NCBI GenBank assembly: GCA_934631985.1
Contig: CAKTYE010000010.1
Location: 1-50,659 of the forward strand
DNA length: 50,659 bases
From: an uncultured Clostridia bacterium
GTDB taxonomy: Bacteria > Bacillota > Clostridia > Christensenellales > Aristaeellaceae
Reading direction: 5' to 3'
The notes beneath the pieces were generated by a model. The model ran no database searches and was not told where the DNA came from. It saw only the letters and a list, made by a program, of their open reading frames with translations. Shown here piece by piece: positions 7,238-16,238 of this stretch; position 1 is the first letter of the stretch; every line of letters begins with the position of its first letter. The position numbers were made by a program, and so were the translations under genes.

Positions 7238-7435
7238 ATGCGCAAAACCATCCGAAAGACCTTCCTGTTGGAAGGCGAGACCGTCACCATGCGCTATGTG
7301 AAACAGCTCTGCGGCGAGGAACGCTACCGCCGGATGATCGAGACTGCAAAGGAGAAGTTCTTTGCAGATCCCGCCGCCGAGCTGCTTTATCCCACCCCCG
7401 AGGGCTGGCTGACCATCTGGTTTCAGCTGGCCTGA
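7238..7435 (+). CDS. Unknown small protein, last gene of the operon
   Basis: 65 residues, basic at the N terminus, not recognised. CTTTGAAATCGAGGTG precedes the ATG, as for the 4721 gene. A hairpin terminator follows 12 nt after the stop, closing the operon. Confidence 0.7.
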   Translation: MRKTIRKTFLLEGETVTMRYVKQLCGEERYRRMIETAKEKFFADPAAELLYPTPEGWLTIWFQLA

Positions 7436-7644
7436 GGCTTCCAAATCGCCGCCGCAGGGCGGCTTTTTCGTTGCCTCACGTCGTAGAGAACATTCATGCG
7501 CAGCTCCATGCCGCATCCGGATGACTGCCGGTTCATAAATGCAGCATTGCTTCTGCTGATCCGCTGGAACCGCAGATGCTGAGACCTGCGATTCGACTCA
7601 AGGCATTGGTCTGCACAGACCCTTTCATGGTATTCGCACCGCAA
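7423..7644 (-). CDS. Small phage protein of unknown function
   Basis: 73 residues with four Cys, basic. Its start overlaps the end of the small gene upstream, and its 3' end overlaps the plus-strand gene and terminator tail to tail. The composition resembles small conserved clostridial prophage proteins, but I cannot name a family. Confidence 0.5.
   Translation of the reverse strand: MRCEYHERVCADQCLESNRRSQHLRFQRISRSNAAFMNRQSSGCGMELRMNVLYDVRQRKSRPAAAIWKPQAS
7448..7468 (+). terminator. Intrinsic terminator of the ribozyme operon
   Basis: Stem GCCGCC/GGCGGC with loop GCAG is followed by TTTTT. It sits just after the last plus-strand gene. Confidence 0.75.
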
Positions 7645-7714
7645 CGAGGGCCATGTATGTGTTCTGCCTGATGGCTTTCAAATCGTCAAGGCGGGTATTC
7701 ATCTTCTCAGTCAT
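7625..7714 (-). CDS. Very small phage ORF
   Basis: 29 codons starting MTEKMNTRLDDLKAIRQ. A GAGGAG site lies seven nucleotides upstream, and both ends overlap neighbouring genes, as expected for coupled phage genes. Too short for family assignment. Confidence 0.45.
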   Translation of the reverse strand: MTEKMNTRLDDLKAIRQNTYMALVAVRIP

Positions 7715-7952
7715 GAGCATGCTCCTCATCAATCCGTGTGCAGGAATCCTCGCCGAGCACAACGCCCAGCGAGGAACCGCAGTCCCACGAAACATGAATC
7801 GTTCCCATGTCATCCACATACAGAACCGTGCCGAGAACACCCGCTTTCAAATCGGGCCGGTAAGGATCGTTCATATGAACCAGTTTAACGCGGCAGCCCT
7901 TGGGGTACTGTTCCCGGAGGGCTTTCAGTTGTTCAGGCTTCGGGCTGTTCAT
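7707..7952 (-). CDS. DUF4314-like phage protein
   Basis: 81 residues. Segments LKALREQYPKGCRVKLVHM near residue 11 and GTVLYVDDMGTIHVSWDCGS near 41 match the DUF4314 family pattern, a small beta-barrel-like domain common in clostridial mobile elements. The inner ATG is chosen because an AGGAAGG site lies directly upstream of it. Function unknown. Confidence 0.75.
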   Translation of the reverse strand: MNSPKPEQLKALREQYPKGCRVKLVHMNDPYRPDLKAGVLGTVLYVDDMGTIHVSWDCGSSLGVVLGEDSCTRIDEEHAHD

Positions 7953-8817
7953 GCTGTCCTTCCTCCCGGCGATCACGGCGGCGCTGCGCCTGTCGTTCCT
8001 TGTGGGCTTCCATGTCAGCAACGCTCTTGAATGCGGCGTAGCCGGTCAGGTGGCCCATCAGAATGCGTCGAGTTTCCTTGTAATCCGCGCCGCCGAAGCC
8101 CATGCGCATCAGCCAGCTGTTGGCATGGTACTTTTCGTTTTCTGAATCGTCCAGCCGCTTGATGCTGATGCGGGAAGCGGTTTCGGCAGTCTTCAGAATC
8201 CCCTTGAGCAAGTCTGCATAGGCAGTCCAGCGGGTCGGTTCATCCTCAGCAAAGGGGACGCTGAGAGCAGTCTTTCCGTCTGCAATGCGGAAGCCGCAGA
8301 TGCAGTCACCTTCGATGGCTTTGAGCATGCGCTCTTCAAAATCCGCTGCAGTCTCGGGCGGGTTCTCCGAAATCGCCGTGATGAAGCTCTCTTCGATGGA
8401 AAGCATGCCGTAATCCAGCATGCGGTTGATGAGGTCCTGCTTGCTGTAAAGCATACGCAGAAGGTTAGTCAGCTGACTGACCGTCCAGTTTTCGACTGGC
8501 ATCGCGATGTCCATCCGGTCAGTTCGAATGGGTTCAGTATCATCAGGAATCTCTTTGGAATCAGCTGGGGCTTCAGGAGCGGCGGGCGCTTCGGAGTCTT
8601 CCTCGGCTTCCAGCCAGCCGCGCTCGATCAGCATCGGCTTTACGGTTTCGATCATCGTTTCATCCTCGCAGCCAATTGTGCCATCGCGATTGATGGTGAT
8701 AGGGCCGACCCGGAAAGCCGCAGAGGGCATGCCCATGTAGGCAGAGGGCAGTTCGATGAGCTCAGAAATCGCCTTGACCATATCCTTGCGGTTCTCAGGG
8801 TGCGTGTTCAGTTTCAT
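7933..8817 (-). CDS. Conserved phage protein (sometimes annotated virulence-related)
   Basis: 294 residues. The N-terminal part (1-70) resembles a family found next to phage replication genes in Firmicutes, starting with MKLNTHPENRKDMVKAISE. A Pro/Ala/Glu-rich linker follows near residues 72-92, and the C-terminal tail is highly charged. No enzymatic motif is seen. A possible promoter lies just upstream. Confidence 0.6.
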   Translation of the reverse strand: MKLNTHPENRKDMVKAISELIELPSAYMGMPSAAFRVGPITINRDGTIGCEDETMIETVKPMLIERGWLEAEEDSEAPAAPEAPADSKEIPDDTEPIRTDRMDIAMPVENWTVSQLTNLLRMLYSKQDLINRMLDYGMLSIEESFITAISENPPETAADFEERMLKAIEGDCICGFRIADGKTALSVPFAEDEPTRWTAYADLLKGILKTAETASRISIKRLDDSENEKYHANSWLMRMGFGGADYKETRRILMGHLTGYAAFKSVADMEAHKERQAQRRRDRREEGQHEQPEA

Positions 8818-8823
8818 GGCTAA

Positions 8824-8878
8824 GCTTCCTTCGTTCTTTGGGGTATGCCATATATCACTCTGAAGCCCCGATAAGTCA
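8824..8878 (-). promoter_or_regulatory. Candidate promoter with shared leader motif
   Basis: Minus strand: TTGACT, then a TATATG about 19 nt later, then ACCCCAAAGAACGAAGGA leading into the gene at 8817. The TATATG...CCCCAAA arrangement recurs before three other minus-strand genes. Confidence 0.5.
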
Positions 8879-8900
8879 AGATAAATCTGCTATGCAAACA

Positions 8901-9968
8901 TCACTTTTCCCAGGGCATCCAGCTGCGTCGGAAATGTCCGCCGCAGGATACCATATTGTAATCCACATCGCGCAGGCCAAGAAAGGAAATGATGCCGGCA
9001 GGCGTCAGGTCGTAATGCTTGCAAATCCAGTTCGTGATGAATCGCTTGGGCACGATGTTCGTTCCGAAGCAGTCAACCGAAATGGAAACCGGCTCTGCCA
9101 CACCAATGGCGTATGCCAGCTGAACCTCCACCCGGTGCGCAAAGTGTGCGCGAACGATGTCCTTTGCGATCTTCCTCGCCATGTAGGCAGCCGAGCGGTC
9201 AACCTTGGTGGGGTCTTTGCCACTGAAGGCGCCGCCGCCATGCCTGCAGACACCGCCGTAAGTATCGGCGATAATCTTTCTGCCCGTCACGCCGGTGTCG
9301 GCAAAGGAGCCGCCGATCACAAATCGCCCGGTGGGATTGACCAGCACTTTGAAATCGGTGTTCAGGCTATAGCGCTTTGCAGTGTCCTTCATGACCAGCA
9401 GCACGATACTGTACACATCCTCGCTGCTGGCATCCTCGGCATGCTGAGTGGAAATCAGGAAAGTATCGATTCGGCGCCTGCCGTAATCGAAGGTAACCTG
9501 ACACTTTGCATCCGGGCGCAGGCAGGGAGCACCGCAGTCACGCAGGCGTTCCAGTGCTTCGCACGCCAGTACATACGGCAGCGGAAGCATTTCCTTCGTT
9601 TCATCAGTGGCATAGCCGAACATCATGCCCTGATCACCGGCACCCATCTTTTGGGCAGCGCCATCCTCATCAACGCCCTGCGCAATGTCCGGGCTTTGGC
9701 GGGTAATATTTACGGTGATGTTGTACTTGGGCAGTTCCTCATAGGCACAGTAGCTGAACAGCACATGGCGAGCCAGCGCCTTGCAGTCAGGCTCATGCTT
9801 TGAGGTAATCTCGCCAGCAATGCTGACCTCGTAGCCTTTGATCATGCACTCTACAGCCACGCGGCTGTGGCGGTCATGCTTGAGACAGTCGGTCACGATG
9901 GCGTCCGAGATCTGGTCGCAAATCTTATCAGGATGTCCGCCGGACACCTGTTCACAGGTAAAGAGCAT
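8901..9968 (-). CDS. metK: S-adenosylmethionine synthetase, phage type
   Basis: Makes S-adenosylmethionine from methionine and ATP. It has the N-terminal signature SGGHPDKICDQISDAI with its catalytic His near residue 11. The flexible-loop region (ITRQSPDIAQGV) is near 97, the signature GAGDQGMMFGYATDET near 114, and the P-loop-like GGGAFSGKDPTKVDRSAAY near 245. At 355 residues it is shorter than the usual cellular enzyme (about 385-400). The inner ATG behind GAAAGGAGAAG is chosen. It probably supports the phage methylase or counters SAM depletion (inference). Confidence 0.92.
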   Translation of the reverse strand: MLFTCEQVSGGHPDKICDQISDAIVTDCLKHDRHSRVAVECMIKGYEVSIAGEITSKHEPDCKALARHVLFSYCAYEELPKYNITVNITRQSPDIAQGVDEDGAAQKMGAGDQGMMFGYATDETKEMLPLPYVLACEALERLRDCGAPCLRPDAKCQVTFDYGRRRIDTFLISTQHAEDASSEDVYSIVLLVMKDTAKRYSLNTDFKVLVNPTGRFVIGGSFADTGVTGRKIIADTYGGVCRHGGGAFSGKDPTKVDRSAAYMARKIAKDIVRAHFAHRVEVQLAYAIGVAEPVSISVDCFGTNIVPKRFITNWICKHYDLTPAGIISFLGLRDVDYNMVSCGGHFRRSWMPWEK

Positions 9969-10001
9969 TCGCTTCTCCTTTCTGCGCATCAGGCGCAATG
10001 G

Positions 10002-10028
10002 AAAAGGGGCAGGATTTTCTCCCGCCCC
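10002..10028 (-). terminator. Intrinsic terminator or attenuator before metK
   Basis: On the minus strand GGGGCGGGA and TCCTGCCCC form a nine-pair stem around GAAAA, followed by TTTT. It lies after the DUF1492 gene and 34 nt before the metK start. A TATGATATACT stretch just upstream could be a -10 element, in which case the hairpin would attenuate metK. Confidence 0.65.
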
Positions 10029-10084
10029 TGTCTATTTTGCTGAGTATATCATAACACAGCAGGGCTAGCCAGAAACAGTCAGAT

Positions 10085-10501
10085 TTAGTACGGTGTTTCA
10101 GGAACTCGGATCATTTTCAGCGCCGTGCGATGCAGATCAAACACATACTTGGTCGAGTAGTTCATCTGAACCGCAATCTGCTCCCAGGTTTTGAAGCACA
10201 GATACCGCAGTTCCAGCAGCGTCTGGCACTCAAGATTCTTGACGGCGCTGATTGCCCCACGAATTTCTCTTTTCAAATCCACCAGATGATCGATTTCGGC
10301 GTTGATCTCGTTTTCCAGCATGACGATCTTGCAGATCACGTCCTCCAAGCGATGCACATTGCGGGTTCCGCTGGGAGGCACCTCGCTGAGCGTGGATGTT
10401 GCCTTGGTGGACAGATCCCGGAGCGAAGATACCTGCTCCAGCTTGCTGTTGATGCGCTGGTCGATTCGGTACGCCTGGGTGAGATATTCCTTTGCGGTCA
10501 T
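10085..10501 (-). CDS. DUF1492 sigma-like phage regulator
   Basis: 138 residues. An N-terminal helical region is followed by a C-terminal region-4-like helix-turn-helix (LRYLCFKTWEQIAVQMNYS near residue 97, then FDLHRTALKMI). This matches the DUF1492/ArpU-like family of putative late-gene activators in Firmicute phages. Its position downstream of replication genes and upstream of packaging genes fits that role. Confidence 0.8.
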   Translation of the reverse strand: MTAKEYLTQAYRIDQRINSKLEQVSSLRDLSTKATSTLSEVPPSGTRNVHRLEDVICKIVMLENEINAEIDHLVDLKREIRGAISAVKNLECQTLLELRYLCFKTWEQIAVQMNYSTKYVFDLHRTALKMIRVPETPY

Positions 10502-10502
10502 C

Positions 10503-10787
10503 TTATGAAGCCTCCTTCTTCAGTCGAGAAAGGATAAGCCGTCCGTCCGCATCCGTCAGCGCTTCGAACCACTGAGAATGGAAAAACCGCTCCAGCTGGC
10601 GAAGTTCAACTTCGGCATGGTCTGCGATCATCGGATTTGCTTTGATCCGGGCCTGCACTTTGCGGTAATCCTCCACCGCCTGTTCAACGATGGCGTTCGC
10701 CAGCTTCTGCCACGGCTGTACGGCAGGCGCGGATGTCTTTTCTTTCTTTATCCTGTCGCTTATATGGTTGGAAACATAGTGAATCAT
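10503..10787 (-). CDS. Phage protein of unknown function
   Basis: 94 residues, helical and charged, ending just before the DUF1492 start and overlapping the helicase stop region by 4 nt. No recognised domain. The tight coupling supports it as a real gene. Confidence 0.65.
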   Translation of the reverse strand: MIHYVSNHISDRIKKEKTSAPAVQPWQKLANAIVEQAVEDYRKVQARIKANPMIADHAEVELRQLERFFHSQWFEALTDADGRLILSRLKKEAS

Positions 10788-12144
10788 TTTCTCGCCTCCA
10801 CTCGTGCGCGGACAGCCCTCATCAGGCTTGCCTGCGATCTGTCTTTTTCAGAAAGGGAACGCATGACATCCTCGTCTACAGTTCCCCGGGTGATGATGTG
10901 ATGGATGACCACGGTTTCTGCCTGCTGGCCCTGCCGCCAGAGACGGGCGTTGGTCTGCTGATACAGTTCCAGCGACCATGTCAGCCCAAACCAGATCAGT
11001 GTAGAACCGCCTGCCTGCAGATTAAGACCGTGACCAGCGGAAGCCGGGTGGATCACCGCCACAGGAATCTTCCCAGCGTTCCAGTCGGCAATGTCCTTGC
11101 TGCTTTTCAGTTCGCGCACCTTGAAGCGTTCCTGAATGCGGGCAAGGTCGTGCTTGTACCAGTAGGCAACCAGAACCGGCTTGCCGTTGGCTCCTTCGAT
11201 CAGATCTTCCAGCGCTTCCAGCTTCCGTTCGTGGAAGAACACTGTGTTTCCGTCAGGCGTGTAGATTGCTCCGTTTGCCAGCTGACACAGCTTTCCAGTC
11301 AGAGCAGCGGCATTCACAGCATCGATTTCCACGCCGTCGAGTTCGGTCACCATCTTGCTTTCCATGGCTTCGTAAATCTCGAATTCGCTGCTGTCGAGAC
11401 TGACTGGAACTGTGTTCATGACGCATTCCGGCATTTGGAGGTAATCGGTGCTTCGCATGGAGATGGTGATGTCTCCGATGCGGCGATAGATCTCGCGTTC
11501 AGCGCCGGCACGCGGCTTGTAGGAAAACACATGCATACCATTGCGTCGGTCGGGTTCAAAAAACTGTTCGCGGTAATGTGTGATGAATCGTCCGAGACGC
11601 TTGCCCATGTCCAGCACACGGAACTCGGCCCAGAGATCCATCAGACCGTTGCTGGAGGGTGTGCCGGTGAGTCCAACCATGCGTCTGACACCGGGGCGGG
11701 CCTTCATCAGGCTTTTGAATCGCTTGGACTGGTGGCTTTTGAAGGAGGACAGCTCATCGATAACAACCATGTCGTATTGCCACGGGATGCCGCTTTCTTC
11801 GATCAGCCACTGCACGTTTTCACGGTTGATGATGTGGACGAAGGTTTTCTGGCGGAGTGCCGCCCGACGCTCGGCGGCTGTTCCCACAGCAACCGAGTAG
11901 GTCAGGCCTTTCAGATGATCCCACTTCTGAATCTCTGCCGGCCATGTGTCTCTTGCTACACGGAGAGGGGCGATCACCAGCACTCGGTGAACAACGAAGC
12001 TGTCGAGGCACAGATCGAAGAGCGCTGTTAAAGTGATGACGGTCTTGCTGAACCGAGGCCCATATCCAGAAGAACCGCTGCTTCGGGGGTATTCAGAATG
12101 AAATTAACTGCGAAGCGCTGGTAGTCATGGGGTACGAACTTCAT
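10784..12144 (-). pseudogene. SNF2-like phage helicase, frameshifted in Walker A
   Basis: Two frames together make one phage SF2 helicase of about 450 residues. The first starts at 12144 with MKFVPHDYQRFAVNFIL and reaches VLLDMGLG. At about 12050 the frame shifts exactly where the Walker A motif (GLGKT or GSGKT) should follow. The second frame carries the rest: LVIAPLRV (Ia), VVIDELSSF (II), GLTGTPSSN (III), GHGLNLQ (V) and QTNARLWRQGQ (VI). One lost base, or a 4-base insertion, would explain it. It is either a real inactivation or a sequence error. The first ATG overlaps the HNH gene stop. Confidence 0.85.
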
Positions 12145-12623
12145 GAGGCATCACCTCCTATCGCAAAGAGCTTATTCCAGCGGGCATGGAGCTGAGCGTG
12201 TTCACTTTGGGAACTCAGGATCAGAATGTTATAGGGTTCGTTGTTTCGCTTATTGCCGTCGATATGGTGAACAACTTCCCCGGTAACAAGTGGGCGTCCG
12301 AGAATAGCTTCGGCGACCCGTCTGTGTTCGTGCCGCCCGTAGGACTTTCGATAGGTTGCACACTCGCCGATATCGACTTTGGCTTCGTGAATCTTCCTTC
12401 GTACTTCAGACGTCATGCGGGTAGGATTGAGCTGCTTATTGATCCTGCTCATGTTTTCACTCATGTGCGTGTAGTCCTTGAGTGCCGCATAACCGTCAGC
12501 GTTGTGAGCCTTGGAGCTGAACTCGTTCAAGCACTCTCGGCTACAGAAATTGTGTCGGTGGATCTGACTCGGGTAACGGAGCAGCTCCTTTCCGCAGCGG
12601 TCACATTTGATGCTCAATTTCAT
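12141..12623 (-). CDS. HNH endonuclease with N-terminal zinc ribbon
   Basis: 160 residues. A CxxC...FCSREC zinc-ribbon-like segment sits at residues 6-31. The C-terminal HNH core includes GEVVHHIDGNKRNN and the tail SQSEHAQLH near 145. The inner ATG is chosen because the recognisable protein starts there. It lies within the replication operon between VRR-NUC and helicase genes, a typical place for a free-standing homing-type endonuclease. Confidence 0.8.
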   Translation of the reverse strand: MKLSIKCDRCGKELLRYPSQIHRHNFCSRECLNEFSSKAHNADGYAALKDYTHMSENMSRINKQLNPTRMTSEVRRKIHEAKVDIGECATYRKSYGRHEHRRVAEAILGRPLVTGEVVHHIDGNKRNNEPYNILILSSQSEHAQLHARWNKLFAIGGDAS

Positions 12624-12885
12624 CAATGATACCTCCGATCTGGTCTGGGTTGTCGACGACGTACACCTTGAAGCCGAGTGCCTCAAGCTGTCGCTTTCGC
12701 CTTTTTTGCAATGGGCGGAGGGTTTTTCCCGGAGCTTTGAGCTCAGCAAAGGCGAAGTGTCCACCCGGAAGAAGGATCACCCGATCTGGAACACCGTCGA
12801 GACCAGGGCTGACAAACTTTGGAGCCAGACCGCCCATCAGTCGAACTGCGGAGGTGAGTTTTTTCTCAACATCTCGCTCTTGCAT
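12601..12885 (-). CDS. VRR-NUC domain nuclease
   Basis: 94 residues forming a stand-alone VRR-NUC (PD-(D/E)XK) domain. It carries PGLDGVPDRVILLPGG near residue 28 and FAELKAPGKTLRPLQKR near 46, where D, ExK and Q are the expected active-site positions. Such single-domain proteins accompany the SNF2 helicase in phage replication modules and probably act on branched DNA. Confidence 0.9.
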   Translation of the reverse strand: MQERDVEKKLTSAVRLMGGLAPKFVSPGLDGVPDRVILLPGGHFAFAELKAPGKTLRPLQKRRKRQLEALGFKVYVVDNPDQIGGIIDEIEHQM

Positions 12886-13020
12886 GCTTTTTCACCTCTT
12901 GGTGCAGGTCGTGATGGTCGTTTCCAAAACCGCTCTATAGGGCATTTGGGGGCTTAATTTTGACTATAGGGACTTTTCAGATAATGACCTGCACGACCTG
13001 CACATTTTCTGTTCAGTGGG

Positions 13021-15350
13021 TTATGTCAGGAAGTCCGGAAACTCATCCCGGGGATCTGCGCCAAGAGGATTCAGCTTGATACCATTGACTACCATGCCGC
13101 TGCGCGTCTTCTGACGGATGAAACCTTCGCCTTCGAGGGCTGTGTAGAAGTCTGTGGTGCTGCGCACGTATTCGCCGTTTGATGCACTGAAGGTGCGATA
13201 GGCAGAATACAGCTCACCGGACTTGGCAATAAGGCCGTCGGCGATCTCACAGCATTCGTCCAGGAAGTGTCCAAGCCAGTCGTTTTCAGCCTTGTAGGTG
13301 GCAATAGCCTCTTCCACACAGGCAGGGAACGGAATCTTGAAGCCCAGATCAATGGCTTGTAAAGCACCTTCGATCATCCACTTCATCACGGCTTCACCGG
13401 CGTTCTCACACAGGTATTCCGTGTAGTTTTTGATATCGGAGCTGCCTTCAATCTTAGCCTTGAAGGGAATGACGATCAGTCGACGCCAGATACCCGTGTC
13501 CTTTGCGCCTACCTTTGGAAGGTGATTCGTGTAGAGTACCAGTGTATGGCTGGGCGTAAAGCTGAAGGGGTCTTTGTATTTCTTTTCTGCGAACACAGCG
13601 TCCGTGGAGCACAGCTGTTTTACAATACTGGTATTGAGCCGGGTACCCTCCTCGAGCTCGGCGGCGATAAGAAGCCGCTTTCCCTTGGTTTCAGCTATCT
13701 CGGGTTTCACATTTCGCTTGCAGTTCATGGTCAGGGAATCGGCAGAAATATTTCCGCTGTAGCTGCCCATGACTCGAGATAGAGTGTTCCAGAAGGTGGA
13801 TTTACCGTTGCGACCGTCACCGTAGGCAATGATCATGGCTTCGAGAAAAACCTGTCCAACGCACACGATACCGGCGACGCGCTGCACATACTGAATCAGC
13901 GCCTTGTCACCGCAGAAGAAGGTGTTCAGGGCATCCAGCCAAATGTCCATGCCCTTGTCGCTGGGGCTGTAGGCGGTCATTTTGGTAATGAAGTCATCCG
14001 GGTTGTGGTCGCGGATACCCGTCAACCCTTTGCGGAGATCGTAAGTGTGCTTGGGCGTACAGAGCAGGAACCAGTCTTTGTCCAGCAGGCCCGGCTCGAT
14101 CTCCAGCACAGGATGCGCTTCCTTCAGTGTGGCTGTGATGTTCTTGGATTCCCGACGCTTGAGGACAAAGCTGTGATAGCTTTCGGCCTTGAGGTATGCC
14201 ATGAAGGCATTGCATTGATCACCCTCCATCATGGATTCGGCTTTTTTCTTGCCGTGCTTGGAGAGCAGCTCCTGTGCACCGGTTTCGGTAAGAGCTTTGA
14301 CAGCTTCTGCCATTGCGGCTTCTGCTTCTTCCAGCTGCTTGTCTGTCAGCGCATGAGCCACCGCTTGTGCGCCCGGTTTTGTTTCCTGCCAGCAGGAACC
14401 GTCGTATCGAATGTAGTCGGTCGCTGGAGAGTAGCGTAGCTCCTGTCCAAAGAGGTACCCAGCAAACGAGCCTGGCCCACATCGGTACGGTCGGGCGGAT
14501 CGTACTTGAAGCCGCTGCTGCGTTCGGCGTTCCATTCCTCGGGCGGCACATAGTCCTCTTCTTTGGAAATCCGCTGGTAGAAGTTTTGGGCACTGCGCCA
14601 GATGGTTTTGAGTTCGTCATCGCCCAAAGGCGGTTCACACTTGACGGCGCATTTCAGAAATGCCTGATAGGCCTCGTCCGTATCACCGAATCGCTTGAGC
14701 ACACGGCCTGCAAAGTGGGACATCGTGCTGTTGCGACTGCCTTCGGGAATGGTGTCGGTGTAGGGGTTGTCCAGATCCCAGAAGGAGTCATCCTCGGTAT
14801 CCGGGTAGTACATCTCCAGGCACTCATTCAAAGTGATCGTGCCAGGATAGAACTCCACATGGGCATCCGGCGTGCCGAAGAAGAAGTGGGCAGCGTCCTC
14901 CGCCCGGGTGTCAAAGTACGGGAATACCTTATGGGCCAGCTTGGCTAGGCGCTTGTACTCTTCGTGGTCGGTAATTGCATCCGTGAGAAGGATGCAGTGA
15001 AACTTGGGACGGGGTGCTTTGCCGCGTTTGGGCTTCATGTGGTTGCGGCTGTAGTGGATACCCAGCGGGACATCCGGGAAAGCCCTACGCACATCTTCCG
15101 GCGTGACCCATTCATCCGGGTTGTCCGAGCTATCGTTGTCACAGTCCTTGCACAGACAGTTGGCGGAGACGAAGTTGGCAGTATTGCGGTAGTTGTTTTT
15201 AAACCGGGCAACCACATAGTCCCGGACGACCGCGGCCTCCAGCGCTTCCTTGCTGGTGATCGGCTGCTCATTGGGATAGATGCAGTTGCTTTCGATGCCG
15301 GTCACGTTGGCGCAGAACAGGCTGAACGTGCCATTGTCGGTGGAATTCAT
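13021..15350 (-). pseudogene. Phage primase/helicase (D5-type), frameshifted
   Basis: One gene of about 780 codons in two frames. The upstream frame (15350 to about 14465) carries the primase half, with a Cys cluster CLCKDC near residue 65 and a PriCT-like region near 200-260. The downstream frame (to 13021) carries the SF3 helicase of the D5/P4 type, with Walker A GDGRNGKSTFWN and the arginine-finger region TGIWRRLIVIPF. Homology continues across the break as GQAR|FAGYLFGQEL. One missing base near 14465 explains the split. It is not known whether this is a mutation, a sequence error or programmed shifting. Confidence 0.85.
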
Positions 15351-15787
15351 ACCTCCACCTCCTCGCAGTCAGTTGTGAAATAGCGGATGGGCATGCTGCG
15401 GGACTCGGCTTTGCGGATCTCCTGAGCCATGCCCTTTGAAATGCGGTCACCGCCACCCGGGCTCCGGGCAAACACCCACAGCTCGGCGCATTTGGTGAGC
15501 ATGATGATGCCCATGAAGATGCCGTTCTCGCGCTCTTCCGACACAGCATCGTCCATGAACTGCGGGAAGAACAGATGCGGTGCAAACGGAGCATAGCCCC
15601 GGTCTACGGCAAATCGGCAGTATCGTCGGGCATTTTCGATGTTCGTCTGCTCGTTCCCGGAGAAGGGAGAGCAGATGAACACCAGCGGGCGGAACTTGGC
15701 CTTGCGCTCTTCAGCTTCTATGTTCGTGAGCGCTTCATAGGTGGTCGGGTCGTAGTAACCCTCATGGTTGAATTTGCTGACGCTCAC
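15347..15787 (-). CDS. DUF4406/deoxyribosyltransferase-like protein
   Basis: 146 residues with a Rossmann-like core, FICSPFSG near residue 32, an alternating region with FAPHLFFPQF near 67, and ELWVFARSPGGGDRISKGM near 101. This matches nucleoside 2-deoxyribosyltransferase-like proteins common beside phage primases. A nucleotide-salvage or NAD-related role is possible. It overlaps the primase start. Confidence 0.75.
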   Translation of the reverse strand: MSVSKFNHEGYYDPTTYEALTNIEAEERKAKFRPLVFICSPFSGNEQTNIENARRYCRFAVDRGYAPFAPHLFFPQFMDDAVSEERENGIFMGIIMLTKCAELWVFARSPGGGDRISKGMAQEIRKAESRSMPIRYFTTDCEEVEV

Positions 15788-15996
15788 GAATCACGCATCC
15801 TTTCCATCAGCATCTCGCTGCAGTCCTTGCACAGCACATCGGTGTCCTCGAGCGTGCCCTTGCCGTCCGCAAAGACGTCGGTCAGATTGACCTGCATCTC
15901 GTCACCGCAGCAGGGACAGCGCGTGAAGACGTTGTCGCTGCGGACTTCCACGCGCACACAGACACCGGGAGCCAGCGTTGCCTTGACAAAAAACAT
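15784..15996 (-). CDS. Small zinc-ribbon phage protein
   Basis: 70 residues with two Cys pairs (CPCC and CKDC), suggesting one bound zinc. The inner ATG is chosen because a GGAGGG site lies seven bases upstream. Function unknown. It is first in the primase transcription unit, preceded by the leader and repeat at 16004-16095. Confidence 0.65.
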   Translation of the reverse strand: MFFVKATLAPGVCVRVEVRSDNVFTRCPCCGDEMQVNLTDVFADGKGTLEDTDVLCKDCSEMLMERMRDS

Positions 15997-16003
15997 GTGG
16001 GAA

Positions 16004-16095
16004 CCCTCCAATCTTTGGGGCAAATGAATATGCCCTCTACTTCCTTTGGAGAGTTGAGGGCCTGTTTGAACGAAAAGTAGTAAACTTTTTTCCCT
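16004..16095 (-). promoter_or_regulatory. Leader region with repeat copy A
   Basis: Contains the recurrent GCCCCAAAGATTGGAGG leader and a hairpin CCCTC...GAGGG around TTCCTTTGGA. It also holds TTTGAACGAAAAG followed by AAACTTTTT. The last elements recur at 22883-22936 upstream of another minus-strand gene. Probably a phage-specific promoter or control region. Confidence 0.45.
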
Positions 16096-16186
16096 GATAT
16101 AAAATCAGGCATTATGGATGAGATGGACAATGTTTTGCAATGAGAGCATTGTTTCAACTTCACTCATTAAATTTCAAACAAAAAAC

Positions 16187-16215
16187 TTGCTTAAAATCGA
16201 ATTTTGGGGTATACT
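16187..16215 (+). promoter_or_regulatory. Sigma-70-type promoter of the ATPase cargo
   Basis: TTGCTT at 16187-16192 and TATACT at 16210-16215 are separated by 17 bp. They lie 24 bp before the AAA ATPase start, whose ribosome binding site GAGGAGGTG is at 16225-16233. Confidence 0.7.
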
Positions 16216-16238
16216 ATTCCCGAGAGGAGGTGTTTCTG

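Noticed and set aside
16140..16238. Longer N terminus for the OLD-like ATPase
   Set aside because: It covers the promoter and ribosome site; ATPase homology begins at MKLLRVRASHF.
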